Shown one piece after another: positions 36,083 to 45,084 of a stretch of DNA of 64,000 bases. The first letter of the stretch is position 1. Every line of letters starts with the position of its first letter. The stretch is from G963677325 sp963677325 (GTDB lineage Bacteria; Bacteroidota; Bacteroidia; Bacteroidales; Prolixibacteraceae). Both the position numbers and the translations under genes were made by a program. The notes under the pieces are model-generated. The model did no database searches and was not told the DNA's origin. It worked only from the letters and a program-made list of their open reading frames with translations. The stretch lies in the NCBI GenBank assembly GCA_963677325.2, contig CAXXGM010000010.1:248001-312000 (forward strand), in the 5' to 3' direction.

Positions 36083-37129
36083 TCAAAAATGGATCATTGC
36101 TTTCATTACTCCGTCCTTATAGCCAGCAACAAGTTCAAAAGCTTTGTCCGAATTTTCAAATCGGAAATGATGAGTTATCATCGGGTTAACATTCAGTGTT
36201 TTATTTGAGATCAGATCGAGAACAACCTGAGTACATTCATTCTGGCGTCTTACATTCTGAACAATGATTTCTTTACGCCGGAAATCGTCTGAGGAGAATG
36301 ACCAGCGTTCAAATTCCGGGATACCAATCAGAAGCAGTTTTCCTCCTGGTTTAAGAAGTTCAATCGCCTGATCAACGGCTTCCTGTTGGCCACAGCATTC
36401 AAAGATCAGATCAAGAAGCAAAGGCTCTTTTGAGGAAATATCTTTAACGATATCCGACTCATCAGGATTTCCAATCCATGTAGCCCCGCATTTTTGAGCT
36501 ACTTTAAGACGTCGGTTTATTTTATCAGTTATATATACTTTTGAAACACCATCAGTTCTGGCGGGAAGCAGGACACTCATACCAATAGGACCGAAACCGA
36601 AAATCCCTATTGTTTTTCCTTTCAAAGTTCCAGCTAATCTTGTGGCGTAATAACCGATGGCAAGAGGTTCCGAGATCACGGCCTCCTCAAATGAAACCCA
36701 GTCCGCAATTTTAAAACAAGATCTTTCTGGCATTACGATGTACTCAGACATACATCCATCGGCCTGCCCCGGACAACCAAGAAACTTCAAATGCCGGCAG
36801 GTATGGAACCGTCCTGCTTTACACTGATCACATTCAAAACAAGGCATTGCCGGATCTATGGCAACCCGGTCGCCAACTTTTAAATAAGTAACCTCCTCCC
36901 CTACTTCTTCAATAATTCCAGAACCTTCGTGTCCAACAGGAAATGGATATTTAACTACCTGGCTTCCGATTTTACCCTCTGTAAAATAATGAATATCAGA
37001 ACCACAAACCCCGACAGCCATCATTTTTATCAAAACATCCTTGGAATTTCCTATTCCGGGTTTTGGAACCCGAATAAGCTCCATGCGATTGATCCCTGTC
37101 AAAACAAAAGAGTTCATCAAGTTCTTCAT
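36083..37129 (-). CDS. Zinc-dependent polyol dehydrogenase (sorbitol/xylitol type)
   Basis: 348-residue medium-chain dehydrogenase. The CGSDIHYFTEGKIG start with GHEGSG gives catalytic-zinc Cys and His, as in sorbitol dehydrogenases, and CFECDQCKAGRFHTC is the structural-zinc cluster. The NAD-binding loop is IFGFGPIGMS followed by ITDKINRRL. Expected to oxidise a sugar alcohol to a ketose; substrate unknown. No kinase or transporter for polyols is adjacent. Confidence 0.87.
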   Translation of the reverse strand: MKNLMNSFVLTGINRMELIRVPKPGIGNSKDVLIKMMAVGVCGSDIHYFTEGKIGSQVVKYPFPVGHEGSGIIEEVGEEVTYLKVGDRVAIDPAMPCFECDQCKAGRFHTCRHLKFLGCPGQADGCMSEYIVMPERSCFKIADWVSFEEAVISEPLAIGYYATRLAGTLKGKTIGIFGFGPIGMSVLLPARTDGVSKVYITDKINRRLKVAQKCGATWIGNPDESDIVKDISSKEPLLLDLIFECCGQQEAVDQAIELLKPGGKLLLIGIPEFERWSFSSDDFRRKEIIVQNVRRQNECTQVVLDLISNKTLNVNPMITHHFRFENSDKAFELVAGYKDGVMKAMIHF

Positions 37130-37168
37130 AGAATTAATATTTCGAATTTTAAGGATGCCTTTCAGGAG

Positions 37169-38011
37169 CTATAACCGGAGCAATATCTTTGGTTTGTAGG
37201 GTAATGCACGGTACAGTATGGTCGCATCTGCTTTAGGAAGAACAATTTCAACGGTTGGAATCGCAAGTTCCCGGTCAAGATGTATTAATGCATTTATTGA
37301 TTTCGTAATCTCATCCCTGGTGTAATTCCTGCGAAGTCGTGAAATGCTTTCTTGACCCTCTTTATCTGGTTTCTCCGTTTGATTAATGATCAGCCGTAAA
37401 TCCCTTTCAAAATCCATTACAACGTAAACATCTCCCCGTTTAGGCGGTTCAGGCAGAGTTTCGTTTTGGTTTGCTTCAATAGTGTCTTTGGGTGCTATTT
37501 TTGTAATAAATGATATTTTGGGAATGGAGGCGCTATCCTCTTTCAAATAAAAAGGTTTGGATAACCAATTAAGCAACGCATCTGCTGGTTGATTTTTAAT
37601 AGTACTGCTTATCGTATATTTTAATATTTTACTCTCATGGAGTGAAACACCTTTGAATTCCAGTACAGCCGTATTTTTTTGAAGATCCAGAACAAGATAC
37701 ATAGAATCATCCTCTACAAGACTTAATTTAGATTGAAGGAATTTTTCCTCTTTTCTTAAATTAAGAAGTTTAGTCCTTGCCTGACTGCGATTTCCCGCTT
37801 TTAATGAATCCGGAATATTCTCGGATCCTTCCGTAACACTTGTCTTCTTCTTTTTAGAAGGTTTCTGATCCTCGCCTTTATTTATATAAACGGATCCTTC
37901 AGTAATTTTATTTTGCTTTATTACAGGCAAGAGGACATTTACGATTAGGGCATAAATCACCAGAATGGTCAGGAAGACCGTTACAAATGTAAAAATGGAT
38001 TTATTTTTCAT
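37169..38011 (-). CDS. Membrane-anchored protein linked to L,D-transpeptidases
   Basis: About 280 residues from ATG 38011. One N-terminal transmembrane helix (SIFTFVTVFLTILVIYALIV), then an extracytoplasmic part with a Lys-rich linker (KKKKTSVTEG), a coiled segment (LLNLRKEEKFLQSKLSLVED) and two beta-rich stretches. No family recognised. It lies immediately downstream of an L,D-transpeptidase gene, and its ATG falls within about ten bases of that stop, so a role in peptidoglycan or envelope modification is likely. An upstream ATG at 38047 overlaps the transpeptidase gene and is less convincing. Confidence 0.6.
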   Translation of the reverse strand: MKNKSIFTFVTVFLTILVIYALIVNVLLPVIKQNKITEGSVYINKGEDQKPSKKKKTSVTEGSENIPDSLKAGNRSQARTKLLNLRKEEKFLQSKLSLVEDDSMYLVLDLQKNTAVLEFKGVSLHESKILKYTISSTIKNQPADALLNWLSKPFYLKEDSASIPKISFITKIAPKDTIEANQNETLPEPPKRGDVYVVMDFERDLRLIINQTEKPDKEGQESISRLRRNYTRDEITKSINALIHLDRELAIPTVEIVLPKADATILYRALPYKPKILLRL

Positions 38012-38021
38012 CTTTAAATCT

Positions 38022-38714
38022 TTAATAAATAAACACCTTTGAACCAACGGATAAGGTATTGTAGATTACTTCAAGATCCTTCGTCCCTATACGTACACAT
38101 CCGTGTGTAACAGGCAAACCAAGAAATCTCTGATACAAGGTACCATGAAGGTAATACCCATTCCCCAGTCCAAGAGCATAATCACCCATCGTGCTGTAAT
38201 CATATCGTTCTTCGGCAGTGGCGGAAGGTATAGGCAGACCTTCTTCAACAAAAGCCCAGTTCGGTTTAACCCAGACCGGTGAGGTTCTCTTATTCAGGAT
38301 AGTGAATAAACCTTTCGGTGTTTTAAAAACCCATTTTTTATCACCTTTGATCAGTATATTATCTTTTCCCGTGGAGCAGGGTCCTGTTCTTATAGTGTCT
38401 CCGTTGGGCTGCCTCAAAGAAAACCTGTTATCCGTGGTATTGATCACGATATAAGGTTTTGTTGGAGCCGTTTTTGAGAGCTTATCCTCCAGTGATAATA
38501 CATTCTTCAGGCTTTTTAATTCAAGTTTTTCTATTGCTTCAACTGAATTGGCTGAAGTAATCTTCGTGGTCGTAAACCAGGATTTAACTTTAAAAGCACC
38601 ATTTTGAATTCCTGATGTGTCAAAAATGATCAAAAGGAATAATAAGAAAAGCGCCACTGGAATACCCCAGATCAAAGCACTGATTCCTTTTTTATAATTT
38701 TCTTCTGATTCCAT
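38022..38714 (-). CDS. L,D-transpeptidase (YkuD domain), membrane anchored
   Basis: 230 residues: one N-terminal helix (about 14-32), then a YkuD catalytic domain (about 85-230) with the motif HGTLYQRFLG...THGCVRIG; the nucleophile is the Cys of HGCVR. Such enzymes make 3-3 cross-links in peptidoglycan or attach proteins to it. The middle gene of a three-gene cluster on the minus strand, eight bases after the upstream transpeptidase. Confidence 0.88.
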   Translation of the reverse strand: MESEENYKKGISALIWGIPVALFLLFLLIIFDTSGIQNGAFKVKSWFTTTKITSANSVEAIEKLELKSLKNVLSLEDKLSKTAPTKPYIVINTTDNRFSLRQPNGDTIRTGPCSTGKDNILIKGDKKWVFKTPKGLFTILNKRTSPVWVKPNWAFVEEGLPIPSATAEERYDYSTMGDYALGLGNGYYLHGTLYQRFLGLPVTHGCVRIGTKDLEVIYNTLSVGSKVFIY

Positions 38715-38722
38715 ATTTTGAG

Positions 38723-39844
38723 TTAATTTAATAATTCTGAAAGTGAAACAAAAGAGCCCACAATTGTTACTGGAGATCCAGGTGACATCCGGCTAAAAAG
38801 TTCGTCCATATTCTCATTGCGCAAAGCAACACATCCGCTCGTCCAATCACTTTGTTTCCCCCCATCCCCGTGAACCTCAATCAAACCGCCGAGTCTGCTG
38901 CCACGGGTCAGGATTCCCTTTCTCTTCTTTTCGTTAAATTGTGCTCTGTCTTCATCATTGGGATAATTAATCATAAGAGCTTTGTAATAACGTGAACTGC
39001 CCCGGCCCTTTTTTCCTGTAACACGGTAAATACCTTCAGGAGTTGCACTGTCGCCGGCATATTCTTTGTCTCCTATCCAGTTTCTTCCGAGCTCCACCTC
39101 AAATTCTTTTACCTGACGTCCATTATAATACAAATAACCTTTATGTTGAATTTTATCCACGATAAATGCATAGCTGTTACTTTGGGCCGATTTATTTATT
39201 GTCTGATCAACCCAACTCCGCCATTTAGGAAAGTTACTAAAATAATCTTTAAGTAATTTATTTACCTCTACATCTGCAGAACTTATTTTTGTTTTCCCTT
39301 CATTTAGTTTCTTAAAAGCCTTTATATAATCACCTTTCCCATAACTGTTTAGACCTTCTTCAAGGGACAACTTTCCAAACTCGTAATTTTTTCTGACATT
39401 GACCTTTAACGGTAGTCTGATGAAAAGATCATGATAATTATCAAGCTTCTTTTTCAACATCTCCGCCTCCTGGAGATATTTCATCTTCATGGTATCTTTA
39501 TTGGAACCTGAAGAAACAACAGCTTCCTGTGCTTTAAGGGTGGCAACAAGAATAAGCTCCTTTACTTTGGAATAACTCCTGAAAAAGAAAAATTTGTTAT
39601 TCTGTAATTTCCATTCTTTAAGCGCCAAATGATATTTCTTTTCAGCAGCATTGTAATATTCGGAAGAATAAAGATCTGCATTAATCTTTTTAGCCTTACC
39701 TATAACCTCCAGGTAAGATTTAACTTCCTTTACCGGAGGTTTGTTCATTGTGATTACCAGGATTGCAAAAATCAATGCAGAAATAAAAAACAAAACCAGG
39801 AAAATGGAAAAAATTCTTTTCAACCGACGACGTTTCATTCTCAA
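38723..39844 (-). CDS. L,D-transpeptidase with N-terminal helical domain
   Basis: 373 residues. N-terminal membrane helix (about 11-31), a helical extracytoplasmic domain (about 40-215) and a YkuD domain (about 220-370) with EVHGDGGKQSDWTSGCVALRN; the catalytic Cys is in SGCVALRN. The helical part contains LQNNKFFFFRSYSKVKE, which resembles the QNSKFVLFRNYDAPK segment of the lipoprotein encoded just upstream, so the two probably share a domain. It could serve as a periplasmic binding or spacer module. Confidence 0.87.
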   Translation of the reverse strand: MRMKRRRLKRIFSIFLVLFFISALIFAILVITMNKPPVKEVKSYLEVIGKAKKINADLYSSEYYNAAEKKYHLALKEWKLQNNKFFFFRSYSKVKELILVATLKAQEAVVSSGSNKDTMKMKYLQEAEMLKKKLDNYHDLFIRLPLKVNVRKNYEFGKLSLEEGLNSYGKGDYIKAFKKLNEGKTKISSADVEVNKLLKDYFSNFPKWRSWVDQTINKSAQSNSYAFIVDKIQHKGYLYYNGRQVKEFEVELGRNWIGDKEYAGDSATPEGIYRVTGKKGRGSSRYYKALMINYPNDEDRAQFNEKKRKGILTRGSRLGGLIEVHGDGGKQSDWTSGCVALRNENMDELFSRMSPGSPVTIVGSFVSLSELLN

Positions 39845-39905
39845 ATAATAATCTTAATAAAATCAAGTCCCTTTGGAGAAAACCAACTTTGCAAAATTAT
39901 AAAAA

Positions 39906-39930
39906 AAACCCCCGGCTTTGGCCCGGGGGT
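39906..39930 (-). terminator. Intrinsic terminator of the helical lipoprotein gene
   Basis: AACCCCCGG (39906-39914) pairs with CCGGGGGTT (39922-39930); on the minus strand it ends in a run of T. It separates the abundant-looking lipoprotein gene from the two transpeptidases, so read-through rather than a common promoter would link them. Confidence 0.85.
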
Positions 39931-39954
39931 TATTTTTATTTCTACTGAAATGAT

Positions 39955-40563
39955 TTACTTTTTGCCGCCTTTAGCTTTTGACATAACGTCGGTCAACTCA
40001 GTGTTGATTGATTGTGCTTTCTCTACAGCTGGTTTCAGTTTTTCAGACAGAGTCAAAATGTCTTCATTGTTGGTAAGACCTGTAGCAACTTCAGTCTTGG
40101 TTGTTTCAACAACTGAAATTTCCTGGCTGATAGCTTCGAGAGCAGCTTTACCTTCTTTACCTCTTGGTGCTTTAGCTAACATAGCTTTGTCTCCAGCAAC
40201 AAGGCTGTCAAGTTGAGCTAATTGTGCAGTAACTTCAGCTTTCAATTGTTCTTTCTTTGCTGCAGTTTCTGTAACGGCCTTAGAAGCAAGAGTTTTTACT
40301 GAATCAAAAGTAGCTTTTGGAGCATCATAATTTCTGAAAAGAACGAATTTAGAATTCTGTTCTTCAACAGCAGCGGTACCTGTTTTCATCGCTTCGCTAG
40401 CAGCATTGAATGTAGCGGGAACATAACGGTCAGCACCTGCTTGTCTTGCACTTTCGAGAGCAGCATTAGCTGCATCGATTTCAGCCTGAGGAACTTTTGC
40501 ACAACTTGCAAAAGCAATAACCAATACACTTAAAGCAATCAGTTTCGATAATCCTTTTTTCAT
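39955..40563 (-). CDS. Helical lipoprotein, DUF4398-like
   Basis: 202 residues from ATG 40563, which gives lipobox VIAFASC (the in-frame ATG at 40602 has no function). The mature part is Ala/Lys-rich and wholly helical: repeated 'A..A...A..A' segments, QNSKFVLFRNY at about 75-85 and a Lys-rich end (KAKGGKK). Low-complexity composition and a dedicated terminator suggest high expression, like Lpp-type or DUF4398 lipoproteins. With the transpeptidases next door, a role at the peptidoglycan-outer membrane interface is plausible. Confidence 0.7.
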   Translation of the reverse strand: MKKGLSKLIALSVLVIAFASCAKVPQAEIDAANAALESARQAGADRYVPATFNAASEAMKTGTAAVEEQNSKFVLFRNYDAPKATFDSVKTLASKAVTETAAKKEQLKAEVTAQLAQLDSLVAGDKAMLAKAPRGKEGKAALEAISQEISVVETTKTEVATGLTNNEDILTLSEKLKPAVEKAQSINTELTDVMSKAKGGKK

Positions 40564-40671
40564 AATTTTGAAGATAAAATTTAAAATAAAACCTTTTGTC
40601 AATTTTTAAATTACAATAGTTTAGACGCAAACCAGAAGATAGGTCACAATATTTCTATACTTTTTTTTATA

Positions 40672-40705
40672 TTTGACATACTTTTTTCTTTTAGGCTTAT
40701 CTTTG
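40672..40705 (+). promoter_or_regulatory. Bacteroidetes-type promoter of the ECF sigma gene
   Basis: TTTGACA at 40672-40678 and TATCTTTG at 40698-40705 match the -33 (TTTG) and -7 (TAnnTTTG) elements with near-normal spacing. The ATG at 40728 follows about 22 bases later. Confidence 0.5.
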
Positions 40706-40727
40706 AACATTTTATTTCAATGAGTAA

Positions 40728-41288
40728 ATGAGGATAAAAACTTCAGAAAACAACCTTACCGATATAGAAATTATCCGTAAGATTAAACAGGAGCATGACA
40801 CCAATTTATTTGAAATTCTGTACAACAGGTATTCTGGCAAGGTTTACGACAAATGTTATTCCTTATTAAAAGATCAATCTCTTGCACAGGAATTTGTTCA
40901 GGATATTTTTTGCAGGGTATTTGAACGCCTGTCTGATTTTAGGGGAGAATCCAATTTTTCCACCTGGCTCTATGCCATTACATACAATAATTGTATCGAA
41001 TATCTGCGCACAAAAAAGAAAATGAATTATCCTGATTGGAATGTTCAGCACGAAATGCCTGATGTAATTGATGAACTCAGTCAAAAAGAAATCAACAGTG
41101 ACCGGCTGATGAAAATACTGGACGAAATTCACCCGGAAGAAAAAGCTCTGCTAACCATGCATTACATTGACAACATGCCCATCACCTACATACAAACCGC
41201 ATTAAAAATTAGTGAAAGTGCCACAAAAATGAGACTCAAACGCGCCCGCGACCGTGTGGCTTTCCTTTACAAAGAAAAATACAAGTAA
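40728..41288 (+). CDS. RNA polymerase ECF sigma factor
   Basis: 186 residues. Region 2 (about 25-95) has LYNRYSGKVYDKCYSLLKDQSLAQEFVQDIF and the FSTWLYAITYN motif; region 4 (about 120-180) has LTMHYIDNMPITYIQTAL and the helix-turn-helix ISESATKMRLKRARDRV. No anti-sigma gene follows; the next gene encodes a PepSY-like protein without a membrane helix. It resembles sigma factors of Bacteroidetes that lack a FecR partner. Confidence 0.9.
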   Translation: MRIKTSENNLTDIEIIRKIKQEHDTNLFEILYNRYSGKVYDKCYSLLKDQSLAQEFVQDIFCRVFERLSDFRGESNFSTWLYAITYNNCIEYLRTKKKMNYPDWNVQHEMPDVIDELSQKEINSDRLMKILDEIHPEEKALLTMHYIDNMPITYIQTALKISESATKMRLKRARDRVAFLYKEKYK

Positions 41289-41440
41289 AGTGACTTTTTA
41301 AGTAAAATTCGTCTCAATATCAAATCCATTGAAAAATGGAGATCAGCCAAAAACAAGTTTAATAACATGAATTCGGAAGATTAACGAACATACTCTCATA
41401 TTGCGCACAGATTTTGCTGCCAATATTTAAATGAAAAACC

Positions 41441-41866
41441 ATGAAAGATTTTATTCTAAAATATATTTTCAGAATCAATCCAAACACCCCCGGCCAGAAC
41501 CTTTTAAGATCCTTCGGTGAACTTTTCCCCGAAGCAACCAATGTGGAATGGTCAAAAGAAAAAGACGGAATTTTTGAGGTTATTTTCCGTGTAAACGGGA
41601 TCGAAAAGATTGCATGGTTTGAAAAATCCGGTAAATGGTTAAAAACAGAAATTAACTACAAACTGGAAATGCTTGATTCCGAAATTCGTCAAAAACTTGA
41701 AAAATACGGCCAGATCATGAGCTCTATTTACATTCAGGATTCGGAAAAAAAGAATGGCTATGAATTTATTATCCGCGATAGTTTTCAGGTAAGACACGTC
41801 TTTATTACTGATGAACATGGCAACGTCCTTGAGCGCCGCACCTTTGATGAAGCAGAACTTCTGTAA
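41441..41866 (+). CDS. PepSY-like domain protein
   Basis: 141 residues, no signal peptide. Two copies of a motif typical of the Bacteroidetes PepSY-like (BLIP-fold) domain: FPEATNVEWSKEKDGIFEVIFRVNG with following WFEKSGKWLKTE, then IRQKLEKYGQI, IYIQD and YEFIIRDSFQVRHVFITDEHGNVLE. Usually these are exported; this one lacks an export signal, which is odd. About 150 bases downstream of the ECF sigma gene and may be coexpressed. Confidence 0.6.
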   Translation: MKDFILKYIFRINPNTPGQNLLRSFGELFPEATNVEWSKEKDGIFEVIFRVNGIEKIAWFEKSGKWLKTEINYKLEMLDSEIRQKLEKYGQIMSSIYIQDSEKKNGYEFIIRDSFQVRHVFITDEHGNVLERRTFDEAELL

Positions 41867-42049
41867 ATCCGGTTCATTAAATTCATTTCATCGATTCCTA
41901 TTCCTGTTTTCTCCTTACCTTCCCTATACCCGGTCCATATCACCTTCGTTATTTTATAGAAAATTTCCTGGATAATCTGTTTCACACTCATCATTTCCCT
42001 TGGAACCTATCTCAATTATGGATATTTTTGTTCCTTTCAATAAAATTCT

Positions 42050-42949
42050 ATGAAACCAACATTAGTTATTCTTGCAGCAGGTATGGGCAGCCGCTATGGA
42101 GGCCTGAAACAATTGGATGAAGTAGGCCCCAATGGAGAAGCCATTATCGATTATTCCCTTTATGATGCGATCCGTGCCGGCTTCGGGAAAGTTGTTTTTG
42201 TAATACGAACTGATTTTGCCGATGCATTTAAAGAGAAATTTGAACCCAAGCTTAAAGGCCGCATTGAAGTTGAATATGTTTACCAATCTTTGGATAAAAT
42301 ACCACAGGGGTATGAGATCAATCCGGAAAGAGAGAAGCCCTGGGGAACAAGCCATGCCTTACTCATGGCAGAATCTGCAGTAAAGGAACCTATGGCAGTA
42401 ATTAATGCAGATGATTATTATGGAAACAAAGCCTACCAGGTGATGGCGGATTTTCTTGTTTCTTCCAATGATGAGAATGAATATGCCATGGTCGGATACA
42501 ACGTAGGAAATACCCTTTCCGAATTCGGAACTGTATCACGCGGAGTTTGCAATACGGATGAAAAGGGAAATCTTAAAGACATTGCGGAAAGGGTGAAAAT
42601 CAGAAGAGATCCTGATGGGATTTTTTATTATGAGGATCAAAAACGATTCAAACTCGAAGAAGATTCTCCTGTTTCGATGAATTTTTGGGGATTAAAACCC
42701 AATGTGTTTAAATATATTCATAAAGGATTCAAAGAATTCCTTTCAGAACATGGCAAAGAATTAAAATCTGAATATTTTATTCCTCTCCTTATTAATGATA
42801 ATATTGTGTCAGGAAATATTCAAACGAAAGTTTTAAACTGTGATTCCCTTTGGTTTGGTGTTACTTATCGGGAAGATAAACCTTTCGTCCAACAAAAAAT
42901 AAAGGATCTGCTTCAGAAAGGAGAATATCCTGAAAAGCTTTGGCAATGA
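42050..42949 (+). CDS. Sugar-1-phosphate nucleotidyltransferase
   Basis: 299 residues with the NTP-transferase signature LAAGMGSRYGGLKQLDEVGPNGE (loop GMGSRYGG) and a metal site in NADDYYGN. The fold transfers a nucleotide to a sugar-1-phosphate. The gene is followed after 104 bases by a NahK/AmgK-like kinase on the same strand. Together they could salvage a free sugar to its nucleotide-activated form, in the style of AmgK-MurU. Sugar identity unknown. Confidence 0.8.
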   Translation: MKPTLVILAAGMGSRYGGLKQLDEVGPNGEAIIDYSLYDAIRAGFGKVVFVIRTDFADAFKEKFEPKLKGRIEVEYVYQSLDKIPQGYEINPEREKPWGTSHALLMAESAVKEPMAVINADDYYGNKAYQVMADFLVSSNDENEYAMVGYNVGNTLSEFGTVSRGVCNTDEKGNLKDIAERVKIRRDPDGIFYYEDQKRFKLEEDSPVSMNFWGLKPNVFKYIHKGFKEFLSEHGKELKSEYFIPLLINDNIVSGNIQTKVLNCDSLWFGVTYREDKPFVQQKIKDLLQKGEYPEKLWQ

Positions 42950-43053
42950 AAGAATATAGGAATTAAGAAAGAAAATTTTCATTCTTGGATTCCGTCATCT
43001 TTCTATTTTATAATTATCTCATTTTCTAATTCTTAATTCTAAACAATAAACTT

Positions 43054-44079
43054 ATGAACAGGGAAAAAATTTCTTCTTTATTTGATTCATTTCAGGTAAA
43101 TGGGAAAATGTTAGAGTGGTCTGCATACGGAAATGGTCATATAAATGATACCTTTCTGATTCAAACTGATTCGGATAAAAATTACATTCTTCAAAGAAAA
43201 AATCATAAAATATTCAAGGATGTCCCCGGTATGCTTGATAACATTCTGAAGGTAACAACTCACATCAGGGAAAAGCTTAATGCACAGGGAGAGGATGATA
43301 CTGACCGTAAGGTGATGAGATATTATCCGGCCGAAAATGGGAAAATGTTTCTTGTGGATGAGGAAGGTAATTTCTGGACTTTGTTTCTCTTTATTTCGGG
43401 CAGCAGGACTATTGAAGCTATCGAAAATCCTGGACAAGCTTTCATGGCTGCACAGGCTTTTGGTCATTTTCAGAAACAACTCGCAGATCTTCCCGGTGAA
43501 GAGCTGATTGAAACTATTCCAAATTTTCACAATGGAATAACACGCCTCAGGGATTTTAAGATTGCTGTGGATGAAAACAGGGCGGGACGTGTTGCTGAAA
43601 CTCAGGAACTGATAGATAAAATTCTTTCAAGAGCTGAAGAAATGACTTCAATTCAGAAAGGACTCGACGAAAAATCCATTCCTTTACGAATTACCCACAA
43701 CGACACAAAAATCAATAACATTCTATTCGATAAAAATGATAATCCTTTGTGTGTTATTGATCTGGATACTGTAATGCCCGGTTCCGCACTTTATGATTTC
43801 GGAGATGCGATTCGCACCATTGGAAACAAAGCGCCTGAGGATGAACCAATACTTGAAAAGATTCAGTTCAATCAGGAGATCTATGAAGCTTTTGCAAAAG
43901 GGTATGTATCCGAGGCAAGAGTATTCCTAACTCAAAAAGAAATTGACAATCTGGCCTTTTCATGCTTGTATATGGCCTGGGAACAAGGAATGCGCTTTTT
44001 GACCGATTACCTCAATGGAGATACCTATTATAAAATTTCTTATCCCGGCATAATCTTGTCAGAACAAAAGCCCAGGTGA
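43054..44079 (+). CDS. Anomeric sugar kinase (aminoglycoside phosphotransferase fold)
   Basis: 341 residues of the APH-like kinase family to which N-acetylhexosamine 1-kinase (NahK) and AmgK belong. Brenner motif HNDTKINNILFD (about 215-226) and the metal-binding IDLDTVMPG follow the family; an N-terminal YILQRKNHKIFKD holds the ATP lysine. A 1-phosphorylation of GlcNAc, GalNAc or MurNAc is inferred from family plus the adjacent nucleotidyltransferase. Confidence 0.78.
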   Translation: MNREKISSLFDSFQVNGKMLEWSAYGNGHINDTFLIQTDSDKNYILQRKNHKIFKDVPGMLDNILKVTTHIREKLNAQGEDDTDRKVMRYYPAENGKMFLVDEEGNFWTLFLFISGSRTIEAIENPGQAFMAAQAFGHFQKQLADLPGEELIETIPNFHNGITRLRDFKIAVDENRAGRVAETQELIDKILSRAEEMTSIQKGLDEKSIPLRITHNDTKINNILFDKNDNPLCVIDLDTVMPGSALYDFGDAIRTIGNKAPEDEPILEKIQFNQEIYEAFAKGYVSEARVFLTQKEIDNLAFSCLYMAWEQGMRFLTDYLNGDTYYKISYPGIILSEQKPR

Positions 44080-44170
44080 GGTATCTCGAAGTACTGGAGA
44101 AAAACAGAAAAAAAATGGAAGAGGCTGTCAGATAAGCTTTGGTCATTAGATCAAGTTTCTTCGCTGTCAC

Positions 44171-45004
44171 TTAAAGCAGAATTATCTTTTCTGCTTTAAG
44201 TGGACAACCTAAAAACAGACTGGCAAGCGGTTCAAAATTATCTGAAGATTCTGTTGTTAAAAATCGGCGTGATCCATTTTTTGAACATCGCTGTTCCATT
44301 TCGGGATGACGAATCAGATAATCGGCAAGACTTTCAGCAACAATCTGTCCCTGATCTAAAATTTCAACGTGGTCGGGTAGAAATTTTTTGATCACATTCA
44401 GCAAAAGAGGATAATGTGTACATCCCAGAATAATAGTATCTATTTGGCTGTCTTTTCTGAATAAACTCGTGATATTCTTCTCAACAAAATATTCTGTTCC
44501 CGGATTATTTATTTCATTGTTTTCAACCAGGGGTACCCACATCGGACAAGCTTCCTGAATGACAATTATTTTTCCATCGGTAATTTTCGACAGCTCCAAT
44601 GGATATGACTCTGAAACGACGGTACCGGTAGTTCCCAGAATTCCGACATGGGATGTTTTTGTTATCGACGGAATCTTTTCAATACTTGGACGAATCACTC
44701 CAAGGACGCGTCGTTGCGGATCGATTAAGGGAAGGTCGTTTTGCTGAATCGAACGAAGAGCTTTGGCTGAAGCTGTATTGCAGGCAAGAATAACCAGCTG
44801 ACATCCGGAAGATAATAATTTCCTTACTGCCTGTAGCGTATATTCATAGACGACCTCGAATGATCTGGAGCCATAGGGAGTTCTGGCATTGTCTCCCAAA
44901 TAGATGTAATCATACTCGGGAAGCTTAGCCATAATTTCTTTCAGGATGGTTAATCCACCGTAACCTGAATCAAAAACTCCAATGGGTTGATATTTAGAAG
45001 GCAT
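44171..45004 (-). CDS. murI: Glutamate racemase
   Basis: 277 residues, makes D-glutamate for peptidoglycan. The two catalytic Cys are Cys75 (LACNTASA) and Cys195 (LGCTHYPLL); Asp12-Ser13 lie in FDSGYGGLT. Complete. Last gene of the envelope cluster, about 80 bases after the ompH1 stop with a terminator between. Confidence 0.95.
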   Translation of the reverse strand: MPSKYQPIGVFDSGYGGLTILKEIMAKLPEYDYIYLGDNARTPYGSRSFEVVYEYTLQAVRKLLSSGCQLVILACNTASAKALRSIQQNDLPLIDPQRRVLGVIRPSIEKIPSITKTSHVGILGTTGTVVSESYPLELSKITDGKIIVIQEACPMWVPLVENNEINNPGTEYFVEKNITSLFRKDSQIDTIILGCTHYPLLLNVIKKFLPDHVEILDQGQIVAESLADYLIRHPEMEQRCSKNGSRRFLTTESSDNFEPLASLFLGCPLKAEKIILL

Positions 45005-45051
45005 TTATCAGTAATATTCAGATCGAAACTACAAAAAATAAAACAAAGAAA

Positions 45052-45076
45052 AAAGGGTATCTTTTAGATACCCTTT
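45052..45076 (-). terminator. Intrinsic terminator after ompH1
   Basis: AAAGGGTATCT (45052-45062) pairs perfectly with AGATACCCTTT (45066-45076), three-base loop; on the minus strand followed by a T-rich tract. It ends the long bamA-ompH unit ahead of murI. Confidence 0.9.
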
Positions 45077-45084
45077 AATGTTTT

